Source: Chrysoporthe austroafricana
Lineage: Eukaryota > Ascomycota > Sordariomycetes > Diaporthales > Cryphonectriaceae
DNA: 64,000 nucleotides
Reading direction: 5' to 3'
NCBI GenBank assembly: GCA_001051155.2
Contig: JYIP02000005.1
Coordinates: 434,001-498,000 of the forward strand
Of the stretch, positions 1 to 10,917 are shown one piece after another. The notes under the pieces were generated by a model. The model did not search any database, was not told the origin of the DNA, and saw only the letters and a list, made by a program, of their open reading frames with translations. Position 1 is the stretch's first letter. The number at the start of each line of letters is the position of its first letter. The translations under genes were made by a program, and so were the position numbers.

Positions 1-126
1 AAGGTTGAGGACAAGTTCGGCTGGTGCTTCAAAGTCTCCGATGAGGACCGCAAGAAGGCTGCCGGGCATGAAGTTGTGACGAACGGGGACAGCACCGGCG
101 ATGTGAGCATTGGACAGATGGATTAA
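1..126 (+). CDS. C-terminal end of an unidentified protein (5' truncated by window edge)
   Basis: The first frame is open from base 1 to a TAA at 124-126 and gives the last 41 residues of a protein. The peptide is charged and hydrophilic (it includes FGWCFKVSDEDRKKAAG and ends SIGQMD), so it looks like a soluble or cytoplasmic tail and not a membrane segment. Codon use resembles the neighbouring real genes. I do not recognise the family from so short a piece. It could equally be a chance open frame, but the absence of stops and the balanced composition up to the terminator favour a real 3' exon. Confidence 0.45.
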   Translation, partial: KVEDKFGWCFKVSDEDRKKAAGHEVVTNGDSTGDVSIGQMD

Positions 127-2296
127 GACAGATTCCTGTCAACTCGCCATGGCGGCCGTCGTCCCTATTACTAGACCGAGGCAACCATCGACGCTTTGCA
201 TGGGGCAGCCCGTTTGTGCGAAGCTCGAGAGGCGAGCGATCCCTTTGGAAAGTCTCAAGTTCTGGCCGTCCACCTTCAGATCATCGTTGGAATAGAGCTT
301 TTTGACTTCCACGCCTGAATCAGCGATCAAGGATAGAAGTAGGGTACCGGAATACAATCGACGCGACGTTGCGCATCTGAACCGAGACCGCAGGCAGCCT
401 CCCCAGACAGGCTGGATGCACGCGCACTCATGATGTTGCAGACGGTATTGCATCTTCACCATATGCAGGAACAGGCCCAATGACAGCCCTCGGTAATAAT
501 CAGTCGAGGTCTAAAACAGCGATGAGGGCCCATCAGACTGGAGTCCCCAGATCCAGGGCCCACAGACCCCACAACGCCTCGGCTCGTCCCTTTTCTGCAA
601 TCCGATGGGTCGCATGGGCCATGAGACGACAGGGCGCACAGGCACAAACACCAAACACATGCCAGTAGTACCGTCGGCCTCCCGCCACGCGCCGGCGACA
701 CACCCGGCTAGCTGCAGCAAGGACCAGGAGGGATTCGAGCTGACCATTTCAGAGGCCAGGGGCTGGATCTTTTTCTGTCTACGGCTGCCGGCTCACTGCA
801 TGAGGGCAGATCTGACGAGATCAGCCGCGTTGCGAAGATCTGGACGATTCATGCTCCCACGTTCGTCTCGTCCGATCTCATGCCAGCCACCAGATTGGTA
901 TGCTTGCCCGTTGGACCGTGGCTGGGATCCAAAACCCCGCCCGCTCCCTTATCTCGTTCATGCAGAGCATGTGCGCCCGTTCATGCTACCGACATTGCAT
1001 CGCATCTGCATCGCAGAAAATTGCGGTGTGTGCGGTAGACGCAGTTCCCGCCGTCGGCCAAGAGCCAAGCAGTCACGCTCTCGAGTAGGGGTGGGCCCTA
1101 TGCCCCATATCTTAGAGTTCCGGGCTAGCTTCAGGGCAAACGTATCATTTCAGCGCTGGGCGGGCTGTTGCGTGGCCTCCTCGAGCCAACGGGCCCTGCG
1201 AAAGCAGATCCTTTCTGCCGACGCCAAGCGTTCGGAGGAACCTAGCTCATACGCAAGCACGCACGCCGAGTATCCTAGCCGGTTCCGTTGCGGAATCACC
1301 ACAACTTTGCGGCTGCCCATCTCGCTCGCTGACCGTCGGCAGTAGACTTCTGGATCTGAGGCTCCTCCTTCGCAGTCAGACTATTTTATTCTTGGACTCG
1401 GAGTATTCCTTCCCGCACGCAGCCTCACCATGCAGGCTCCCACGGTCCTGCAGCTATTCATTCTGCGCCTATTCCGTTTCTATCTACCCTGCTGTGCCTG
1501 CGTGGGTTTCGAGGCAGCCTCAGGAACCAACAGGATCAGCTGCTGCACTGGCAAGTTTATCTATCCGTCATCTCCTGGCAGCATCTCTCCGGAGGGATTC
1601 TGCACAGTCAGCGCGCGGGGCGACAAAATAGCAGCGGTAGGATCAAGAGACTGCCCGCGTTCCCAAGATCTTGGCTGCGCTGGGCATCCCAGTCTGCTAA
1701 ATCTGGCGTATCTAGCTGCAGCTTCACATGACGCGCCGCCACCCGCACGCGGGCGAGAGATACTGGTTAGGCAAGTTTTTCCTGGGGGGCCGGATATCGG
1801 GCTACATTCTTCACCACCCATGGGACTTCTTCTGCCCATGCGCCGGCGATTGTCGTACCATTGGACCCCCTCGTAGATCCCCCTTGGCGACATCGCATCC
1901 CATCCTTTCTAACCAGGGTACCGTGATGTCAGTCGTTCCCACCTAGTGTTTGGTTTCGTACTCAGCCCCGCCGGATTTCTCATAAGATCCAGCAGGGACG
2001 CCGCCAGTTCGACGAAGCGGTGCTCTATTATCGCCGTAATGTCGAAATATCCCTCAGGTATCCACAGCTTATCCTGAACCCCTATCGCCACCGTCTGCAT
2101 AAAGTCCCAGGGCCAATAGCCTTGACTGCAAATTCCTTGTGCGAGCGATCGGTTGTTCTGGGAGCTCCTCATATCGCGGACAGGAAAACTTTCTCTGTCG
2201 CGCGCGTCCCAGCCGGCGCACACGTGCCGAGCAAGTTTTCAAGCCCTCACCTGCTGCCAACAGCGGCCTCTGAGGATACTCACATCACAAGACGCC
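127..2296. other. Long intergenic region, no supported gene
   Basis: About 2.2 kb lies between the partial gene and the potassium transporter. Several frames stay open by chance, the longest about 246 codons on the plus strand (605-1345), but their translations are rich in Arg, Ser and Cys with no recognisable motif, and no frame is favoured by splice signals. The last few hundred bases probably hold the transporter promoter and 5' leader. I see no RNA gene or repeat here. Confidence 0.5.
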
Positions 2297-5193
2297 ATGG
2301 CGGACTCATCATCACCACGGCCGGATGGCCATTCGCCCGACTCGAACGTGAACTCGCCAGATCCAAGCGCCTCCTCGCCAAATCCAAATGCGCCCACGCC
2401 AAATCCCAACCTGCTCTCGCCCAACCCAAACGCCTTTTCGCCCCGGCCTGATTCCATGGTGCCCCTCTCCTCACCTGCCACGATCCGCATCGCGGAAGAC
2501 GTCCACCCCAAAGACCTGCGTCTCTCCGAGTCCGAGTCGCGGTTCCGGCCGCTGACGAGAACCGACACGACGGCGCTCGCTGGCGGTATCTACTCGACGC
2601 GCGCGCTCTCGCGGGCTACGACCCAGCGCAGCATCTCGCTCGACCGCCACCGTACGGACGGCTTCGAGGAAGAGGGCGACAACTGGCGCGAGAGCGAGAA
2701 GCCCAAGGTCAAGCAGATCTACAAGGGCACTACACTATTGTGGCTGGCGTATCAGTCCATCGGCGCCATCTATGGAGATATCGGCACGAGTCCGCTCTAC
2801 GTGTTCTCGTCGACGTTCTCGAGCGACCCGGACTACGATTCCGTAATCCAGGTGCTTTCGCTGGTCTTGTGGTCCATGTCGATCATGGTCACCTTCAAAT
2901 ATGTTTTCATCATCCTGCGCGCGGATAACGAGGGCGAGGGTGGCACATTCAGCTGCTACTCTCTCCTGACTCGCTTTGTGGGTTTCCTAATTTAGACAAT
3001 ATGCTGCGCCGCGAAACCCCAGACTTGCTAACACGACTACTTAGGCCAATCTTACAGAACGTGACCCCCGCGAGGCACCGCTCATTCACATGGAACGGCA
3101 CCTGACAGGTAACTTGAGGCCTGTGAATGGAAAAATCCGATCCGCCATAGAGAAGAGCAAATTCTTCCGGGGCCTCCTCAAGACGATCGGCGTCCTTGCC
3201 GTGTCCATGGTCTTGTCCGATGGCGTCCTCACGCCTGCGCAGTCGGTACTCGGCGCCGTCCAGGGCCTCAACGTGGTCAAGCCTGATATTAGCAGCTCTA
3301 CAGTCGTGGGCACAACCTGTGGCATCATCATCCTGCTCTTCGCGGTCCAGCCGCTGGGTCTGACACGCCTCGCCAGTGCGTTCGCCCCGATTGTCATCAT
3401 CTGGCTCGGTTTCAACGGCGGCTTTGGGATCTACAACCTCGTCAAATACGACCACAGTGTTCTCAAGGCGTTCAACCCCTACTATGCCTTCCAGTTCTTC
3501 ATTATGAACAAGACCGAGGGTTGGAAGATGCTCGGTGGTGTCCTGCTCGCGTTCACCGGTGTCGAGGCGTTGTTTGCGGACCTGGGTGCATTCTCGATGC
3601 GGGCTATCCAGCTGAGTTGGATGTGCTATACCTACCCGTGCCTGTTGCTCGCGTATACTGGGCAGGCTGCGTACATCAGTGTTCATCCGGAGGCGTGGTC
3701 GAATCCCTTCTACAACTCTGTCCCCCCGGGCATGCTGTACCCGAGTCTGGTTGTTGCGGTGCTGGCCGCGATCGTCGCCTCGCAGGCCATCATCACAGCC
3801 ACATTTCAGGTACGTTGCATTCGGATTACTAAGAAAAGAGGTTCCTCGGTAATGGGCATTCTCACTGACCGACTCACAGCTCATCAGCCAGATCATGAAG
3901 CTCTCCTACTGCCCACAAGTCAAGGTCGTGCACACCTCCAAGACCTTCCACGGACAGCTCTACGTGCCCTTCCTGAACTGGCTCCTCATGTGTGGCACCA
4001 TCCTCGTGACCGCTGTCTACTCCAACACGACACGGCTTGGTAACGCGTACGGTGTGTGCGTCATGTTCGTCACCTTTTTCGATACCTGCATGGTCACGCT
4101 GGTCGCCCTCATCGTCTGGCGCATCCAGCCGTGGATGGTCGTCCTTCCCTGGCTCTTCTTCGCACTGCATGACGGCCTGTACCTGTCCTCGGCTCTTAAT
4201 AAGGTCCCCGACGGTGCGTGGTTCACGCTCACGCTTTCCGCTATACTGGCCTCGCTTTTCCTGCTCTGGCGATACGGCAAGGAGAACCAGTGGAAGGCGG
4301 AGGCGGAGGACCGCTTCCGGCTGAACAACCTCGTCATGAAGGATTCAGAGGGCAAGCTCCGCCTCACACCGAAATGGGGCGGCGATCAGCTCTCCCAGAT
4401 CCGCGGCCTGGGCATCTTCTTCGACAAGACAGGCGTCATGACACCCTCCGTCTTCACCCAGTTTGCCTCCAAGCTGGTGGGCGTCATGGACGTCACCGTC
4501 TTCTTCCACCTGCATCCTGTTGAGGCTCCGACCGTCCCCGACGACGAGCGCTACTCCGTCTCCAAGTTCACTACGATCCCGGGCTGCTACCGTCTCGTCG
4601 TCAAGCACGGCTTCATGGACGAGGTCATATCCCCCGATCTCGCGGCGCTCATCTACGAAAAGGTCCGCGCCTTCATCATCCGCCAGGCCCAGCGCGGCGA
4701 GGCCCTCCCCGACGAGACCGAGGCGGACTCGGTGTCCAGCGCGATCGAGAACGTCGAGAGCCCCACCAACGACAGCCCGTCCACCGCCACTACGACGAGC
4801 GCGGACGTCGCCAAGAACGGCTTGCTCTCCCCCGCGGACGTACCGCTGCCCCAGACCCCGACCCCCCCCGGGGCGCCCAACACGCCGGCCATCTCCTTCA
4901 CGCTAGATGCCGCCTCGCCGCGGGAGAGGCACGTTGCCTCCGAGAAGAAGCCCATCGAGCTGCGCGACGAGGCCGTCGCGGCCGAGCTGGCGAGGCTGGA
5001 CCGCGCGTATGCGGCCAAGATCATGTACGTCGTGGGCAAGGGCCAGATGAAGATCCGGAGCGAGAGCAGGATCTTCCGGAAGGCGGTCCTGTCGCTGTTC
5101 CTGTGGATCCGGGAGAACACTCGGGGCAAGATCGCGAACCTGAGGTTGGCGCATGAGCGTGTCATGGAGGTGGGCTTTGTTAAGGACATATGA
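2297..5193 (+). CDS. HAK1: HAK/KUP-family high-affinity potassium transporter
   Basis: This is a plasma-membrane K+ uptake carrier of the KUP/HAK/KT family, which in fungi works as a proton- or sodium-coupled symporter at low external potassium. Three exons (2297-2977, 3045-3809, 3880-5193) splice in phase across introns of 67 and 70 nt (GTGGGT..TTAG with a GCTAAC branch; GTACGT..ACAG) and give 919 residues. The family hallmark GDIGTSPLYV falls at about residues 160-169. Other conserved blocks follow, such as the loop around RDPREAPLIHMERHLTG just after intron 1, and then many membrane segments. The C-terminal half after about residue 620 is a long cytoplasmic domain with a Pro/Ser/Thr-rich stretch. 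The first 50 residues are a degenerate SPxPN repeat. I chose ATG 2297 because it opens this tail; an in-frame upstream codon exists but reads as leader sequence. Length fits fungal HAK proteins (about 750-930). Confidence 0.93.
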
Positions 5194-5978
5194 TATACCG
5201 GTGTTCTCTACTAGGATGGCGTGGGGATCTGAGCATAAAAGCGAAAAGTTATATAAACGGGTCTGGCTGGTGACTGCCAAGATGCATGCATATAAACTTT
5301 ATGATCTAATGAATTACAATGATCGTGAGCACTTTGTCCAGTATGGGGCATGAATAGTGTGACTGGCTCCTGGTACCTATTAGTTTCTGTTCCTGTGATT
5401 GACAAGACCGACTGTGCGTTGCAGTCCCTGGGCTCCCTCGAAGCCGACGAGAACTCTGTCCTCACTGAAGCTCCAGATAGATGAAGCATTCATTTTCTGC
5501 GAGAACTGTAGTACGTTGCTGCCTTCGAGCACCTAAGGTAGCCATTGCTTGTCAGTCCATGAATGAATGCCGTAACAATTTTCTATAAAACGATAAACTT
5601 AACAAATTTTGATTTTTAATTATAGCGATTATTAAGCAAATTTCGGAATTTATAGCTAATGGAACGGCGTTATAATACTGTATCAAGCTTTCAAAAATAT
5701 AATGCAATGCTCTTTAATATATATTTACTATTTTAGAACAAATGGGCTTTAAGTATCCGATCTTGGCCTCTATATGCCTGGGTAAAGATTGATTATTCTC
5801 GGTCCGGTTGATATCGCTAGTCTCGGTCTACCGTTTGTTCGAAAAGATACTTCCCGAAAGCATGAATTGTCACGCACGTGCCCGACAGATGAATATAGAG
5901 TAAGCAAGCACTCGAGAATCACCTGTGCCGAACGGATAAGTATTTCAGAATTGTTTGTACAAACGGTGCTATAATACG
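5194..5978. other. Intergenic region with an AT-rich pocket
   Basis: This lies between two convergent genes. A marked AT-rich patch (about 5570-5760), rich in TATA/TTTA steps, sits inside otherwise balanced DNA and may be an old, RIP-degraded repeat fragment. I cannot match it to the retroelements at the right end of the window. No gene is visible. Confidence 0.4.
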
Positions 5979-6904
5979 TTACGAGGCTGCCCTGGTAAGC
6001 CAGTGTTCTCCCTCGGGAACCACGATTCTCGCGTCATCCATCCTAATGCCCAGCTGCCATCTCCCCAGACCCGGCCAAAAGTTTTCAAACAGCGCCGTCA
6101 ACTTCCCGTGTTCATCTCTCTGGTTCAGATCGAACCAACCGACGTGCGTCTGCGACGAGGACTGAGTAATCAAGCACCTGCACCACTCCTCGGTTCCGAC
6201 GACTTCTCTCGGCACGCCCTGTGGTAGTGGCGGCTGCACGAGGCTGAAATCCAAGCCGACATACTTGGCCCACGACGTTGAGAGCGGAAATGCAGGCACA
6301 AGAGGCACCGTCTTGAACGAAACCCGTAAAAGCGGTGTTGACCTCGCTGCTCCTTCAGCTTCGTCGCCGCCTTCATCGTGGGGGAAGACCATGACCTTCG
6401 TGACGCCGCTTGGGAGGTCCTGCCATTCGAAGCGAGCAAGGTGCTTGGGGATGCTCCAGTCTGGTCGAGTAAGCAAGTCCTCACGCAGTCTTTTACGTGG
6501 CCGCACGCTGCGGCAAGGAGGCACAACTCACTGTGTCTTCCATTGTACAATGTATCCTTCTGTGAGACATAGACTCGCGATGCTCTTAAATTGCGTTTCT
6601 CGACGGGAGGCCCGTGACCGTTCGCGCGGTGCGCAAATGATCCCGGGACAATAATCATTTCGTCATACGGCCCAACCGGCGAGTGTGTATACCGTACAAT
6701 CATGATGCCGCCTAGCCCACCGACGAAGCGCCCTGCTTCGGCTGAGCTGAAATAGGACTCTGCCTCGAGTGGAGAGTACGCAACAGCCGAAAAGTCTCCT
6801 ATTGGCGTCTCATGGGGTCTGGAGAAGAAGTACATGGAATAGACCTGTGCGGTGCACTGCCACGGCGCCGGCGCCCTCACTATGCCCTCGGCACCGTCTT
6901 CCAT
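5979..6904 (-). CDS. Acetoacetate decarboxylase-fold conserved fungal protein
   Basis: Two exons on the minus strand, 6904-6532 and 6460-5979, are separated by a 71-nt intron (GTGAGT..CCAG). They join in phase to give 284 residues. The join creates the motif YNGRHNWSIPKHLARFEW, the most conserved block of this family as I remember it. The N-terminal half carries the pattern around GPYDEMIIVPGSF, and near the C-terminus ENFWPGLGRWQLG is also typical. I recall these as conserved fungal proteins assigned to the acetoacetate-decarboxylase-like superfamily, with no established reaction; I do not claim decarboxylase activity. No signal peptide or membrane segment is evident, so a cytosolic location is likely. 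I chose the start at MEDG because it immediately precedes the conserved region; the open frame extends to 7042 with non-conserved sequence. Confidence 0.8.
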
Positions 6905-7669
6905 GCTGCTGCGTTGCTGTAAGTATGCGAGACGGGCCTGCGAATCAAAAGCAAGTGCTGCAGATTGATGCCTTAGTAGGGTGTCGGCGCAGTGTGATCC
7001 AATGTCTGCTTTGAATGAGAGCGAGCCGTGAGCCAGTGTCACTGTAGCAGCTCTTGTGTTGCAGTAAAGCTAATGCTTACTGGGTACCGAGGTATTGTCC
7101 TACACTGTGGCAGCAGCAGCTGAGACATCCTAAACTGGTATGGTTGTCTTTCTAAGCCCCGAAACATGACTTCAGGCTTTGTCAGCAGGCCGAAAGACAA
7201 AGTAATTTGACAGAAAGTGCCCAACACGGCCTGGAGCCCTGGGCTTGGTATACTTGCACACGTTTTTGACGTGTTGCTTAATTCTACAGACACGCCCTCT
7301 CAGTATGAAGCTATCTTAGTCGTGTGTAATTATCTGTTGCAATCTCATATGAGCTAGGAAGTTCAAGGCTAGTCATCATCATTGTTGTCTAGTCTGGGGC
7401 GATAGATTGGGAGCGTTTGCCGCATATTAATAGCAGAGAACAAAACAGCCTTGGTGATGAGTGCGCGGCGCTGGCTTGTCGCTTGTGCCAAGTCGCCGGA
7501 AATGGCGAGCATGGCGCTCCTTTGTTTCCCACGGGAGCATTGTTGACATGGTCAACCAAAATACCTTCGCAGGCTCCTGGTTTCTGTTCTCTACTCCTCA
7601 GGCAATGACGAAGAAGACGCGACGCCTCGAGTAGCGATATACGGTCGTCGGGCCAGGCCAGCGAGAAAG
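6905..7669. other. Divergent intergenic region
   Basis: About 765 bp lies between two divergently transcribed genes (minus-strand decarboxylase-fold gene and plus-strand kinase-like gene), so it should hold both promoters. I see no conserved element I can name and no supported coding frame. Confidence 0.4.
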
Positions 7670-10111
7670 ATGGCGGCGCGGGCTCCAAACCCAAATGGGT
7701 ACCCGCGGAAGACTATGGCATTCTATGGCCGCCAGATTCACGCGCAGGACAAATTCTTCTTTTACAGGACCCATGGAGAAGGACGAGGAGGATGGGATCC
7801 GGCGAGGCGCGTCGCGGCGATCGGCAGGCGGAGACAGCCAGTCCTCCGTGCCCCCGTCGACACCGGGTTCCCGGCCCCGGACACTAGAGCCGCACAGAGG
7901 TTGCGCTGGACGGCACAGCAGTATCAGGGCGTAATGGCGCCTGGTGATCCATTATCTCTTGCATATACGTACCAAGGTGGGCGGCTGGGCCAGGTTACAT
8001 TGAACAGGGGCCCTGTAAGACATTTGCTCCGCCAGGCTGGTCTTCGGTTTGTCAAGGTCCTTGGTTGGGTGAGTAAGAGCACATGTCCTCAACCAAAAAA
8101 ACCCCCCGTTGGGGACGTCGGAGGCTGCCTTGTCGATCACAGGAAACTAACTCGCGTGATTCCATAGGGCTCAAATGGTCTGGCGACGCTCTGGGTTTTG
8201 CGAGAGACGACCTGGGATGCGACCACCCACACTGAGCACGAGGAACTCCATAACGTCGTGTTGAAGAGTCACCATGGCGACCGAGATGCTGCGCGGCAGA
8301 TGAAGAATGAAAAGTTCATGCTGGATGTAAGTCCTCAGGGCAGAATCTTGGTTTTACGTCAAAGCTTTCTAACCCTTTATAGATTCTGGCTCGCTCTCCG
8401 CATATCACGCAACGACTCAATCTCGACAGCGTTGTCAATAAGCCTAATGCGCGACGTCCTGAGGTCGACGGTGGACAATCTCCGCGCATACCGGCTGCCT
8501 GGTCACTGGACAGGTTCAGCAGGTTCCTATGGATGAGCTTCTCCCAGCATGGAGAGCTTGATGAATGGATTCGAAAGGTGCAGGGGGAAAAGAAGCAGTT
8601 TCCAGAGGCGGTAATCTGGAGATTGTTCGAGTGCTGTAAGATGACCTATCCTGATATCCTAAATTCGCTCTTGTGTTCCTGTGGATTTCAAAAGCGCTAA
8701 TCCTCAAGGCAGTGGTTGATGCTTGTATCGCTATGGCCGTGCCCCCGCGATACCAAAATGACGACGAGGATGGAGCCCCATTACCTTTACGGGGCGGGGA
8801 CCTCCCTGAAGCTATACCACGGCAGAGAATAGCGATGGCTGACGACTATCTCAACATCACGCATTTTGATTTGGACCCCCAAAACGGTATGTCTCCCACT
8901 GGTCCTAGGCGAAAGCTTTCCACCCAGTATCCTAGAATTAGCCCCTGTAATTGAGATTACGGATGGTTGAAATGGCCCAGTGATAAATGACTCCCGAGGC
9001 CAGGCGATACATGGAATGTAGCGACCTGGACTTCCGATACTAACATTCTGAGTACAAGTCTTCCTTGGCAGCATGGGCGGAGATCACCCTGATGTTCCAC
9101 GTCTACAGGTAAGTCTGTGGCACATTTCTGCCTGCTCGAATCCTTCATTGCCCCATCTCATCGTTTCCAGGTGCGCCGTGGTTTCTAGCTAGTCCGAAGT
9201 TGTTAATTCACTCCCAGGTCGCAGACTTCGGCTATGCACAGCTAGCCATAGATTTCGATACAGAGCGCATAGACACAGTATACAATAATTAGTAAGTATA
9301 CATTGAGGCCCCCGGAAGTCATGCTGAGGCCGCCACTGACATTGCGTGTGATGAAGTCAACAACTCTGGCACTGCAGAGAGAGCGGCAAGTCCGCCTTTT
9401 ACCTACCAGTAAGCACCCGTAATACATTCCAATTTTGAGCTACGTTGTCGCTCGACGGCGCCGAATGTTGCTCTGGTTGGTACATGCCTTACTGAAAGGG
9501 TCATCGCAGGAGCAATTCACCAGAGAATGGGACAACGTCAACTACGAACCTTTCTCGGAAGGGTTTACGACCATCCATCCGACGGACAGCGACGGTGCCG
9601 CTGGAGCGTACTCGGAGAAGTCAAACATATATGCCGCGGCCGTTGTGAGTAATGCCCCCGAGGCGGATCCCGGGTTATCTCGCCCGTCTCGTATTGACCA
9701 CCTCGCTCACATAACTTTTATCTACCTCCTGGCCTAACACCTTTCTGTTCACAGATTATACGTTGCTGCATGAACCTTCTCGGCCCCGAGTGCCCCCCAG
9801 TGCCGACACGGGTGACACACGCCGCGGTGGGCTGGACGGGCTGGACCTACGGCGGCGACGTCCTCAGCCTTCGCGGCAAGTACGGGCGCGAGATGTGCCA
9901 CCTCCTCATCCGATGCCTAGCCCACCAGCCCAACCGCCGGCCAGACCTGAGGACGTTGAAGACAGCCGTGGCCCGAGGCGTCGCCAGCCATCCCATGACC
10001 GCTGCGGACCGTCAGTGGGTGACCGATACGCTGTTCGGGCCCGGCCAGCTCCCACCGGCGGGTCCTCTTCCGGCGACGGTGGGATTGGGAGAGCGAGTGA
10101 CTTTGTTCTAG
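7670..10111 (+). CDS. Divergent protein kinase-domain protein, nine exons
   Basis: The exons I infer are 7670-8068, 8168-8326, 8383-8635, 8695-8886, 9059-9108, 9218-9277, 9382-9408, 9510-9644 and 9755-10111, about 543 residues. Kinase landmarks appear in order only after splicing: a glycine loop GWGSNGLA across the first junction, the VAIK-like lysine in VVLKSHH, a catalytic-loop HFDLDPQN in which the usual HRDLKPxN lysine is Asp, the DFG motif in VADFGYAQ, an activation-segment end GKSAFYLPEQF, and the C-lobe block CLAHQPNRRPDL. Asp in place of the catalytic-loop Lys suggests weak or atypical activity. Junction 6/7 is uncertain: the better splice sites (GTAAGT at 9292, CTGCAG ending 9377) would make a TAA codon, whereas the sites listed keep the frame open but are poor. 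The start is also uncertain, with alternative ATGs at 7715 and 7773 (the latter in another frame). Substrate unknown. Confidence 0.7.
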
Positions 10112-10917
10112 AGGAGGATCACGAGGAGGCAAGATTTCTGTCAAAGCCGTAGAGATCTTTGGGTGCAGTCGCAGCGACATAATGAGTTTGCTTTCCCCCT
10201 GTCGTGCGCGAGTAACGACGAAGAGTGTTGGACTTGGTCAACTTTGCCACTGATAAATGCTGAAACCCTAGACTATTCTATAGCGATGAGTTTCAAAAGC
10301 TTAGTCATGTCTCTCGAGCCTCTACTTTCTCAGACCCGCAGAGAGTCAAACTTTTCGACCTAGATCTGGACTCGGCCTAAGCAGTGCAAGAGTCCATAGC
10401 CTCATGTTTTTTTTTGTTGGGGGGGGGGGGGGGAGAAGGATATCCTTTTCATATACAGAATACAGAGTGGAAGAGGACACCAGGCTATTGAAAACATTGA
10501 TGGCAGGGCGGGAATGGTGGCAAGTGGTGGCCTGCTAGTCTCGTTCGACTTGGAACAAATGATGACATCACGTTGGTGAAGACTATTACAGTAGGACTTT
10601 TTTCACTGAGGTCATATTCATACATTTATCTACTTTTCTTATTCTCAGACGCTCCTCCTTGATTGCTTACGGAGCGAGATATTCAGCCTCCAGGCCATAT
10701 CATCGAATATGTACAAACGGTCGTGACCTGGGGAATGTCAAAGTATTGACACAGAATGTATGATGGCCTTTAATTTGGCTCACAGCACATGCGAAAATGC
10801 CCATGAGAAGCAGAAGCCCATTGCTGACAAAGATGACTTGTTCCATATAGCAACTGTCGTCATATTAACCATTCCTTCTCGACATGGTCAAGTGGTGTAC
10901 TTCGTGTACTCCCAGTG
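10112..10917. other. Convergent intergenic region with homopolymer runs
   Basis: About 800 bp between the 3' ends of two convergent genes. It contains a run of nine T followed a few bases later by fifteen G (10407-10433), a possible source of replication slippage or assembly error. No coding or RNA gene is evident. Confidence 0.5.

Noticed and set aside
605..1345. A 246-codon plus-strand frame
   Set aside because: The translation is Arg/Ser/Cys-rich with no motif, overlaps frames on the other strand, and has no leader or splice context. It is probably chance in GC-balanced DNA.
6905..7042. Upstream extension of the decarboxylase-fold gene to an ATG at 7042
   Set aside because: The extra 46 residues show no conservation I recognise and the conserved domain begins just after MEDG at 6904.
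7389..7694. A 101-codon minus-strand frame upstream of the kinase-like gene
   Set aside because: No motif and no splice support; it overlaps the 5' region of the plus-strand gene.
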